Source: Planctomycetota bacterium
Lineage (GTDB): Bacteria; Planctomycetota; Phycisphaerae; Sedimentisphaerales; Anaerohalosphaeraceae
Length of the DNA stretch: 5,344 nucleotides
NCBI GenBank assembly: GCA_021160785.1
Contig: JAGHBX010000358.1
Coordinates: forward strand, 1-5,344
Reading direction: 5' to 3'
Shown: positions 1 through 5,344 of the stretch, in pieces
How the letters are laid out: the number at the start of each line of letters is the position of its first letter
Position numbering within the stretch: the stretch's first letter is position 1
Notes under the pieces: model-generated
The model's database searches: none
What the model saw: the letters and a program-made list of their open reading frames with translations, nothing else
What the model was told of the DNA's origin: nothing
Made by a program: the position numbers and the translations under genes

Positions 1-33
1 CACTGGCTGGATGTCTCCGCCGGCGGCGAGTGA
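1..33 (+). CDS. Possible 3' end of a truncated plus-strand gene
   Basis: Frame 1 is open from the window edge and ends at a TGA at 31-33, giving a C-terminal tail HWLDVSAGGE. The following 170 bases look intergenic and contain a promoter, which fits a gene ending here. No ATG on the minus strand lies in the first 120 bases, so a minus-strand gene starting here is unlikely. Ten residues are too few for any family assignment, and the other two plus frames also run off the edge. The call is therefore a positional inference only. Confidence 0.27.
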   Translation, partial: HWLDVSAGGE

Positions 34-81
34 GCTTTGTTGTCTGAAACGATACTTTACAGGAAAGTCTCAGCCCACTGC

Positions 82-110
82 TTGACTTGTCGGGCAGTGT
101 CGCTTATAAG
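82..110 (+). promoter_or_regulatory. Sigma70-type promoter for the small exported protein gene
   Basis: The -35 element TTGACT (82-87) and the -10 element TATAAG (105-110) each match consensus at five of six positions and are separated by the ideal 17 bp. Transcription would start near 117, giving a leader of about 87 nt before the ATG at 204. A 6-bp inverted repeat, CACTGC (76-81) and GCAGTG (94-99), brackets the -35 hexamer and could be an operator, though its arms are short. A second -10-like TATAAT at 174-179 has no recognisable -35 at the right distance and is the weaker candidate. The promoter is inferred from sequence only. Confidence 0.5.
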
Positions 111-145
111 ATGATTGTAGCTTCACAACAGTAACTTAAAATCCC

Positions 146-188
146 ACTCGCGGGAGTTTACTACCCTCAAGGGTATAATTGACGTCAA
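146..188 (+). promoter_or_regulatory. Dyad-rich leader upstream of the 85-aa gene
   Basis: Three short dyads lie in tandem just before the ribosome binding site. They are ACTC-GCGG-GAGT (146-157), TACCCT-CA-AGGGTA (162-175) and the perfect palindrome TTGACGTCAA (179-188). If transcription starts near 117, the first two would form small hairpins in the leader RNA, of 4 bp and about 5 bp with four-base loops. If transcription instead starts from the TATAAT at 174-179, the second dyad abuts the -10 and the third covers the start point, as operators often do. I recognise no known riboswitch or named operator here. Confidence 0.3.
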
Positions 189-203
189 AACAAGGAGAAC
201 GCA

Positions 204-461
204 ATGAAACTGAAACTGAATCGCCTTACGGTCGGAATTCTGCTGGTTGTCTGTGTCGTCCTGACGATGGGCGCCCTGGAGTCGGGCCCCGGAAAATATC
301 AGATCGCCGCAGGCGAAGCCTGTGTGTGGCTGGTTGACACGGAAAGCGGCAAAGTGTGGGTCAGCGAGAAAAAAGTCGTTGAGACCGATCAAATGTGGAC
401 GGCTAATAAGCCCGCCAAATGGTACAGCTACGGCAGCCCCGGCGAAAGCGGCAGTCAGTAA
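204..461 (+). CDS. Small exported or membrane-anchored protein, function unknown
   Basis: This gene encodes 85 residues. The ATG at 204 is preceded by a strong AAGGAG (192-197) with a 6-nt spacer, which makes both gene and start convincing. The N-terminus has basic residues (K2, K4, R7) followed by a hydrophobic run from about V10 to A24, so it is a signal peptide or a single membrane anchor. A cleavage site near G23/A24 is possible but weak, and there is no lipobox. The remaining roughly 60 residues are polar, with tryptophans at 42, 52, 65 and 73 and a central motif, VWLVDTESGKVWV (41-53), that reads as a beta-hairpin. Similar 'V(I/L)DTxTGxVW' segments occur in small bacterial proteins, especially planctomycete ones, as I recall. 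I do not recognise the family and assign no function. It has its own promoter and converges on the DPP IV-like gene, leaving 19 nt between the stops. Confidence 0.72.
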   Translation: MKLKLNRLTVGILLVVCVVLTMGALESGPGKYQIAAGEACVWLVDTESGKVWVSEKKVVETDQMWTANKPAKWYSYGSPGESGSQ

Positions 462-480
462 ACAGCCTCACTGTCAATAA

Positions 481-2808
481 TCATAGCTTGGCGTTGGGTC
501 GGGTGCCGGCAGGCAGGTTCTTGCCCAGGTACGTTGTCATTGTTCCGTAGAGGTGGCGGCGGGTGTTATCGCCCTCCTTGATGGCGTGGGTGCGGTTGGG
601 ATAAGACATCATCGAGAAGTACTTGTTGTGTTTGATGAGTTCGTTGGTCAGCGCCAGACAGTTCTGGTAGTGACAGTTGTCGTCGCCGGTGCCGTAGACA
701 ATCAGCAGGTTGCCTTCGAGTTGCTTTGCAAACGTAATCGGCGAGCCATCCCTAAAGCCCTCCTCGTTGTCGTCGGGCAGACCCATGTATCGTTCCTGGT
801 AGATCGTATCGTAATATCGCTGGTTGGCGATAAAGGCGACGGCAATCCCCGTGCGGTAGAGATCGGGATACCTGAACATCGCGTTGAGCGTCATCGAGCC
901 GCCGCCGCTCCAGCCCCAGACGCCGATCCGCTCCGGATCGACGAAGGTCCACTTCTTTATCAGTTGGCGCACCGCCGCCGCCTGATCGGCCGAGGCAAGG
1001 ATGCCGATCTGCCGATAGACGCACTTTCGCCATTGCCGACCGCGAGGCGCCGGCGTCCCGCGATTGTCAACGCTGGCGACAATATAACCCTGCTGTGCGA
1101 GCATCCAGTGCCAGAGCTGCTTTTCGTTCTTGCCCGTCCACTTGTCAAGAACCGTCTGGCCCGCCGGCTCGCCGTAGACATAAATCAGCAGCGGATATTT
1201 TTTCTGCGGATCGAAGTCCGGCGGTTTGACACACCAGCCGTCTAACTCGACACCATCGCCGATATCCACACGGAAGAACTCGCAGGCAGGCCGATTCAAA
1301 GCGGCGATCTTGGCGCGGTATGCCGAGTTGTCTTCGAGCACGCGAACCCGCTCGTGGCCGGGCATACGCACAAGATCGATAACCGCCGGCTTGTCAAAAG
1401 CAGAATACGTGTGAAAAGCCCACTTTGCATCGGCCGATATATCGTAGCTGTGAGTTCCCGCCTGATCCAGCGGCGTTACACGCTGGGTCATGCCGCCGGC
1501 ATCGAGGGCGCTTCGATAGAGATAACGCTGCGTCGGATTTTCCGGCGAAGCAATGTAATAGACCCAGCCGTCGGCTTCGTCGATGCTCTCGACGCTGATG
1601 ACGTCGAAGTCGCCCGGCGTCAGCAGTTGCGTTTTGCCGCCGTCGGGATGTATGCGGTATATATGACGCCAGCCGTCGCGTTGGCTCGTCCAGATAAAGC
1701 TCGCCGCGCCGCCCAGCCACTTGAGGTCATTGTGCACATCCACCCAGGCGTCGTCGCGCTCGACGATCATCACGCGCGGGCGCGACGGCCTCACCTGGCC
1801 GAGCATGTCCTTATCCACACAGGACACCATCACATTATTGGTGTTCTGCAGGCGGTTGAGCTGCTGGATAACGATCTTGTTCGTATCGCCGACCCAGTCC
1901 ATCCTGGGAATGTAGTTGTTGCGGGCGTCGCCCTTCACGGCAAACCATCGCGTTGCACCACCACCTGCGCCGACAACGCCGACCCGACACGCCGAATTCT
2001 TCCGGCCGACCTTGGGGTACTGAATCCTGGTGAGTTTCGGGTAGAGCGAATCGGTGTAATTGATCAGCACAAACTCCTCGACGCCTGCGGTATCGAACTG
2101 CCAGTAGGCGATAAATCGCCCGTCCGGACTCCAGCGGAAACCGTCGCGCAGACGGAACTCCTCCTCGTAGACCCAGTCCGACGTGCCGTTGACAATGCGA
2201 TCCGAACCGTCGGTGGTAAGCTTCTTTGTACGCATGCTCTCCAGGTCCTGCACATAGATATTCCGCTTGCAGACATAAGCGACGCGATCGCCGGTGGGGG
2301 CGAATTTCGCAAACATCAAAGTCGATTCTTCCGCGTCGCCGCCAAGCTTCTTCAGGTCGCCCGAATCGAGATCGAGCACCCAGTAATCCCCCCTGGTATT
2401 CTCCCGCCAGACGCGTTTGGTATTTGTAAATACAAGCAGCTTCTTGCCGTCCGGCGACCATATATAGTTGTCAATCTCCAGCGGCTTTGATTCGCCGGGC
2501 GCAGTAAGCCTCTCGGCGGAAACAAGAATCTCGCGATCGCCCGTTTGTGGGTCGTATCGAACAATGTCCTTGCCGTCATCGCAGGTTTCGGACTTCTCCA
2601 CCGTGGTATAGCCCGAGCCGTCCTTGAGCCATCGCGCAGGCCCGAAGCTCTCAAACTCGAATTCCTCCCCCGTGAATATCCTGTCTAATGTAAGAACGGC
2701 CGGATCGTTCGGATCCTCAGCATCCGCCCTGACAGCAACAGTAATACTCAAAACAACAAGAAGAACCAGCGAACAAGTCCTTATCCCTGCAACGCGCAAA
2801 TGAAACAT
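481..2808 (-). CDS. Exported dipeptidyl-peptidase IV-like serine peptidase (S9B)
   Basis: The product is 775 residues, close to the 700-780 usual for DPP IV. These enzymes remove dipeptides from peptide N-termini, classically after proline or alanine. The ATG at 2808 is chosen because GAAGGG (2816-2821) lies 7 nt upstream. A TTG at 2832 would add eight residues before the signal peptide and has less support. Residues 1-30 form a signal peptide (hydrophobic 12-26, cleavage after A28 or A30), so it acts outside the cytoplasm. A beta-propeller domain spans about 40-505 and an alpha/beta-hydrolase domain about 510-765. The catalytic triad is S634 (GWSGGG), D709 (GTGDDN) and H741 (RTHAI). The DWVYEEEF motif (211-218) carries the double glutamate that binds the substrate amino terminus in DPP IV (E216, E217). 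Y545, Y666, Y670 and N711 match human Y547, Y662, Y666 and N710. Other S1 positions differ: human Y631, W659 and V711 appear as G635, Q663 and C712, so specificity may be shifted. It is the last gene of the minus-strand cluster, 59 nt after the metallopeptidase. Confidence 0.93.
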   Translation of the reverse strand: MFHLRVAGIRTCSLVLLVVLSITVAVRADAEDPNDPAVLTLDRIFTGEEFEFESFGPARWLKDGSGYTTVEKSETCDDGKDIVRYDPQTGDREILVSAERLTAPGESKPLEIDNYIWSPDGKKLLVFTNTKRVWRENTRGDYWVLDLDSGDLKKLGGDAEESTLMFAKFAPTGDRVAYVCKRNIYVQDLESMRTKKLTTDGSDRIVNGTSDWVYEEEFRLRDGFRWSPDGRFIAYWQFDTAGVEEFVLINYTDSLYPKLTRIQYPKVGRKNSACRVGVVGAGGGATRWFAVKGDARNNYIPRMDWVGDTNKIVIQQLNRLQNTNNVMVSCVDKDMLGQVRPSRPRVMIVERDDAWVDVHNDLKWLGGAASFIWTSQRDGWRHIYRIHPDGGKTQLLTPGDFDVISVESIDEADGWVYYIASPENPTQRYLYRSALDAGGMTQRVTPLDQAGTHSYDISADAKWAFHTYSAFDKPAVIDLVRMPGHERVRVLEDNSAYRAKIAALNRPACEFFRVDIGDGVELDGWCVKPPDFDPQKKYPLLIYVYGEPAGQTVLDKWTGKNEKQLWHWMLAQQGYIVASVDNRGTPAPRGRQWRKCVYRQIGILASADQAAAVRQLIKKWTFVDPERIGVWGWSGGGSMTLNAMFRYPDLYRTGIAVAFIANQRYYDTIYQERYMGLPDDNEEGFRDGSPITFAKQLEGNLLIVYGTGDDNCHYQNCLALTNELIKHNKYFSMMSYPNRTHAIKEGDNTRRHLYGTMTTYLGKNLPAGTRPNAKL

Positions 2809-2844
2809 GTATTGACCCTTCAATGATCCCAAACATATCTGTAG

Positions 2845-2863
2845 GGTGGGCTCTTAGCCCACC
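2845..2863. repeat. Intergenic 8-bp inverted repeat, possible REP-like element
   Basis: GGTGGGCT and AGCCCACC form a perfect 8-bp GC-rich stem around a three-base loop. They sit between the metallopeptidase stop codon (2868) and the ribosome binding site of the S9B gene. No T-run follows on either strand, so it is not a classical intrinsic terminator. It could stabilise the 3' end of the upstream mRNA, partly attenuate expression of the downstream gene, or be one copy of a dispersed palindromic repeat. The flanking GTAGGGTGGGC wording resembles short repeats I have seen in planctomycete and other genomes, but no second copy lies in this window. Confidence 0.5.
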
Positions 2864-2867
2864 GACC

Positions 2868-4259
2868 TTACGACGCCAGGCAGGCAGCCTCCACCTCCTC
2901 AATAGTCCTCGGGATGGCCTTGCCTAAGATACGACAGCCTCCCTCGGTTACCAGCACGTCATCCTCCAGGCGGATGCCGCCGAAGTCCCTGAATTTCTCG
3001 ACCTCGTTGTAATCGATATACTCGTCGAATTTCTTTTCCGCCTTCCAGAGGTCGATCAGTTGCGGGATAAAATAGAGTCCCGGCTCGACGGTGACCGCAA
3101 AGCCGACCCGCAGTTGCCGCCCAAGCCGAAGCGAGCACAGCCCGAACTGCCCATTGCGTTTGATCATGTCGGTATAGCCCACGTAATCCTCGCCCAAGCC
3201 TTCCATATCGTGCACGTCCAGCCCGATCATGTGCCCCAGGCCGCACTGGAAAAACAGCGCGTGCGCGCCGGCGGCGACGGCCTGTTTGACATCGCCCTTC
3301 ATAAGACCCAGATCCTTAAGACCCGACGCCAGAATCTCACCGGCAAGGAGGTGTATCTCTCTAAACGGCACGCCCGGCAGCATCGCGTTCATCGCGGCGG
3401 TCTGTGAGTTTAGAACGATCATGTAGATGTCTTTCTGCCGGTCGGTGAATTTGCCGCTGACGGGGATGGTGCGAGTGATATCGCCGGCGTAATGCAGCGC
3501 CGATTCGGCGCCGGAATCGTTAATGATGATGTCGCCGGCCTGCATGACATTGCCGTGGTAGTGGTTGTGAAGCGTCTCGCCGTGCGTCGTGAAAATCGTC
3601 GGAAACGACAGCATCGACCCCCTGCCGGCGACGAGCCCGGCCATCAGCCCGGAGACCTCCCTCTCGACGAGTCCCGGCTGACAGGCCTGCATGGCCGCGG
3701 TCTGCATGGCGTGGCATATATCAACCGCGGATTCAAGCTCTTCCACTTCCTCGGGCGACTTGACGGATCGTTGTTCAACGACCGCCTTTATCAGTTCGAC
3801 GGATACATTGTCGTTGATCCGGGCCGCGGGAATCGACAGCAGCCGATGCAGATTCACAATGTTGTCGCCTCGATATTGAGGAAGAAAATGCACCTTTCTG
3901 CCGCCCTGTTTAGCTCCTGCTAACGTCTCAGCAAGCCGATCCAGCCCCGCCGTCTCAGTAATCCCGACTGCCTGCCCACGATCGGAAAGTTTCGGCTGCG
4001 GACCCATCCAGATGACATCGTCGATCGTGATATCGTCGCCGAAGATAATCTCTTTGCCCTCGTCGATATCGATCAGCCCGACAAGACCGGGGCTGTCCAG
4101 ACCGAAGAAATACAAGAAGCTGCTGTCCTGCCGGAATTCATACGTGTTATCGGGATAGTTCATCGGGCTCTCGTCGTTGCCCATAATCAGAACAACTCCC
4201 GATTGCACCTGTTCGGCAAGTCGTTTTCTTCGATCAATGTAAGTCTCAGATGAAAACAT
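2868..4259 (-). CDS. pepP: Aminopeptidase P / prolidase-type metallopeptidase (M24B)
   Basis: The product is 463 residues, in the normal range for aminopeptidase P, which cleaves the Xaa-Pro bond at peptide N-termini with two metal ions (usually manganese). An N-terminal creatinase/AMP_N domain covers about 4-140, with a typical NTYEFRQDSSFLYFFGL stretch at 38-54. The pita-bread catalytic domain spans about 175-450. All five metal ligands are visible: D248 (NDSGAE), D260 (AGDITRT), H343 (GLGHMIG), E392 (VEPGLYF) and E432 (GIRLEDD). H231 (TLH) and H350 (DVHD) match the histidines near the E. coli PepP active site. The H343-E392 and E392-E432 spacings are about 20 and 17 residues longer than in E. 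coli PepP, a longer-loop variant I recall from Bacteroidetes-type enzymes. There is no signal peptide, so it should be cytoplasmic. The ATG at 4259 is preferred over a GTG at 4283 because AAGGAG lies 9 nt before it. Prolidase activity on dipeptides cannot be excluded. Confidence 0.93.
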   Translation of the reverse strand: MFSSETYIDRRKRLAEQVQSGVVLIMGNDESPMNYPDNTYEFRQDSSFLYFFGLDSPGLVGLIDIDEGKEIIFGDDITIDDVIWMGPQPKLSDRGQAVGITETAGLDRLAETLAGAKQGGRKVHFLPQYRGDNIVNLHRLLSIPAARINDNVSVELIKAVVEQRSVKSPEEVEELESAVDICHAMQTAAMQACQPGLVEREVSGLMAGLVAGRGSMLSFPTIFTTHGETLHNHYHGNVMQAGDIIINDSGAESALHYAGDITRTIPVSGKFTDRQKDIYMIVLNSQTAAMNAMLPGVPFREIHLLAGEILASGLKDLGLMKGDVKQAVAAGAHALFFQCGLGHMIGLDVHDMEGLGEDYVGYTDMIKRNGQFGLCSLRLGRQLRVGFAVTVEPGLYFIPQLIDLWKAEKKFDEYIDYNEVEKFRDFGGIRLEDDVLVTEGGCRILGKAIPRTIEEVEAACLAS

Positions 4260-4268
4260 AAAACGATG

Positions 4269-4275
4269 CTCCTTA
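4269..4275 (-). promoter_or_regulatory. Ribosome binding site that sets the M24B start
   Basis: The minus strand reads TAAGGAG here, a near-perfect Shine-Dalgarno 9 nt upstream of the ATG at 4259. Its first three bases are the TAA stop codon (4273-4275) of the symporter, so termination of one gene and initiation of the next are physically linked. This points to translational coupling. It also argues against the upstream GTG at 4283, whose own upstream sequence has only a weak purine run. Confidence 0.72.
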
Positions 4276-5344
4276 TTGCCCACTGTTTTCTTCAGTTTGA
4301 GCCTGAGTCGTCCTATTCTGCGTAAGCAGGCTCACAACAATCAGCAGCAGGACCGACAACGTTATCGCCGGCAAAACGGCGTCGAGGTCCGAGATTGCCG
4401 CCGGCAGCGATTCCTGTATAAAGTTCGCCTCACTCCAGACGATAGCTACTATCACTCCTGCGAGAATCGAAGTAATCGATCCGGCCCGGGTCGCTCTTGG
4501 CCAGATTAGCGCCGCGACAAGCGAGGGTGTAATCGATGCTCCGTAGATCGTAAATGCGTAGAGCGCCTTCTCGAAGAAGCCCGTCGATTCGGCAAACAGC
4601 CGCGACACGATCCATGCAATTACGCCAAAGACGATGACAAGGACGCGACTGAGGAATATGATCTTCTTCTCACTTGCTTTCGGGTTGATGAAGTTGAGGT
4701 AGACGTCTTTTATAAACGTCGTCGCAGGCACCAGCAGGAACGAGTCCGCCGTCGAAATAATGATCGCCACGACTGTCACCATGAAAAGACAGCCCAACGG
4801 CAGCGGCATATAGTGTTTGGCGGCAAAAATAAGGATGTACTTTCCATTTTCCGGATCGGGCGTCATGCTTGACGCGATCCAGGCGCAGGCGATGATGAGC
4901 AGTTCAATTGCCAATGCCACAAAAATCATCGCGGTAACAGCAGACTTGGCGCCCTTGGCAGAGCGACTGGCGAATATCCGCTGGTACTGGTTGGCGTCGC
5001 CCAACACGAGCAGAAATACCGGCAGGCAGTAGTTGATTATCTGCGTCCACGAATAGACCCCCCAAAGCTGCATGTGTTCGGGCCTGTCGCCCATCGCCGC
5101 AAAAGAGGCGGTCATGCCTTCCCAACCGCCGGCCTTGAGCCAGTAGAGCGGAAAGGCGATCAGCAGCGAAACGGTAATGATAATACCGGTAACGATATCC
5201 ATGTACGCCAGGCTCAACAGACCCGCCAACGTGGTATAGATGACGATAAATATCGCCGCGATAATGGTCGCGGTAGCAGCGGTGACTATCGGCTCCCGCA
5301 ATTGGAGCAGGCCTCCGGCGGGCAGCGATTTGACTATGTAGGCC
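4273..5344 (-). CDS. Sodium:solute symporter (SSS family), N-terminus outside window
   Basis: The reading frame is open to the window edge. A TTG at 5301 could be mistaken for a start but lies within the frame just before a membrane segment, and the 14 residues before it continue the protein, so the gene is truncated by the window. The visible 356 residues hold about nine hydrophobic segments. SSS carriers usually have 13 helices in about 480-550 residues, so roughly the first four are missing. The IYTTLAGLLSLAYMD stretch matches the helix that usually carries 'YTxxGG', and GDANQYQRIFASRS matches the conserved loop before the following helix. The IISTADSFLLVPATTF stretch carries the adjacent Ser-Thr (codons at 4750-4755) that ligate sodium at the Na2 site (S340/T341 in PutP). 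The protein should act in the cytoplasmic membrane. The substrate cannot be read from this part. Proline, a dipeptide or another small nutrient are guesses from the two peptidase genes downstream. It is the first visible gene of the cluster, and the next gene starts 13 nt after its stop. Confidence 0.88.
   Translation of the reverse strand, partial: AYIVKSLPAGGLLQLREPIVTAATATIIAAIFIVIYTTLAGLLSLAYMDIVTGIIITVSLLIAFPLYWLKAGGWEGMTASFAAMGDRPEHMQLWGVYSWTQIINYCLPVFLLVLGDANQYQRIFASRSAKGAKSAVTAMIFVALAIELLIIACAWIASSMTPDPENGKYILIFAAKHYMPLPLGCLFMVTVVAIIISTADSFLLVPATTFIKDVYLNFINPKASEKKIIFLSRVLVIVFGVIAWIVSRLFAESTGFFEKALYAFTIYGASITPSLVAALIWPRATRAGSITSILAGVIVAIVWSEANFIQESLPAAISDLDAVLPAITLSVLLLIVVSLLTQNRTTQAQTEENSGQ

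Noticed and set aside
123..392. An 89-codon minus-strand open frame overlapping the small exported protein gene
   Set aside because: It lies antisense to a gene with a strong ribosome binding site and promoter, and its product shows no recognisable motif or signal.
462..480. ACAG-CCTCA-CTGT as a bidirectional terminator between the convergent genes
   Set aside because: The stem is only 4 bp and is not GC-rich, and no T-run follows on either strand.
553..1245. A 230-codon plus-strand open frame opposite the S9B catalytic domain
   Set aside because: It lies antisense to the hydrolase domain, has a low-complexity Val/Ala/Arg-rich product, and has no evident ribosome binding site or family motif.
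1354..2490. A 378-codon plus-strand open frame opposite the S9B gene
   Set aside because: The minus strand encodes an unmistakable DPP IV-like protein with all its motifs over this stretch. The plus-strand product has no recognisable domain and an arginine-, alanine- and histidine-rich composition typical of an antisense shadow.
2809..2832. A TTG start at 2832 for the S9B gene
   Set aside because: It would add eight residues before the signal peptide. The ATG at 2808 has GAAGGG 7 nt upstream and gives a normal signal peptide.
2845..2863. Intrinsic terminator at the intergenic hairpin
   Set aside because: The stem is good, but the bases after it on the minus strand are not T-rich, so I list it only as an inverted repeat.
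3735..4256. Creatinase or methionine aminopeptidase as alternatives for the M24 protein
   Set aside because: The AMP_N-type N-terminal domain excludes methionine aminopeptidase. The complete set of five metal ligands excludes the metal-free creatinase.
5299..5301. A TTG start for the symporter at 5301
   Set aside because: The frame is open to the window edge, and the 356 visible residues have too few helices for a complete SSS carrier, so this is an internal leucine codon.

Overview
The window looks like a free-living Gram-negative-type bacterium of moderate GC content. Planctomycetota (Phycisphaerae-like) is my best guess. It rests on the style of the DPP IV-like and aminopeptidase P proteins, the small secreted protein with a 'VDTESGKVW' motif, and a GGTGGGCT/AGCCCACC intergenic hairpin of a kind I associate with that group. 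This is an impression from sequence style, not from a phylogenetic marker.

Layout. Positions 1-33 may be the last codons of a plus-strand gene cut by the window edge. Positions 34-203 are non-coding and hold a good sigma70-type promoter (TTGACT-N17-TATAAG, 82-110), a leader with small dyads, and a strong ribosome binding site. They lead into a plus-strand gene for an 85-residue small exported protein of unknown function (204-461). It converges, with a 19-nt gap, on a three-gene minus-strand cluster that fills the rest of the window. In transcription order the cluster is: a sodium:solute symporter (5' end outside the window, stop at 4273), an M24B aminopeptidase P/prolidase-type metallopeptidase (start 4259, stop 2868), and an exported S9B dipeptidyl-peptidase IV-like serine peptidase (start 2808, stop 481).

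The cluster looks like one operon. The metallopeptidase follows the symporter stop by 13 nt, and its Shine-Dalgarno overlaps that stop codon. The S9B gene follows 59 nt later, after an 8-bp hairpin. The combination suggests use of proline-containing peptides. An exported DPP IV-like enzyme would release N-terminal dipeptides outside the cytoplasm, a sodium-coupled carrier would import a product (substrate not determinable here), and a cytoplasmic aminopeptidase P would cleave Xaa-Pro bonds. All catalytic and metal-binding residues can be seen in both peptidases. The S1-pocket positions of the S9B enzyme differ from human DPP IV, so strict proline specificity should not be assumed.

I see no RNA gene, CRISPR array, insertion sequence, phage gene or clearly novel multi-gene system. 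The less explained items are the small exported protein, its dyad-rich promoter/leader, and the intergenic hairpin.
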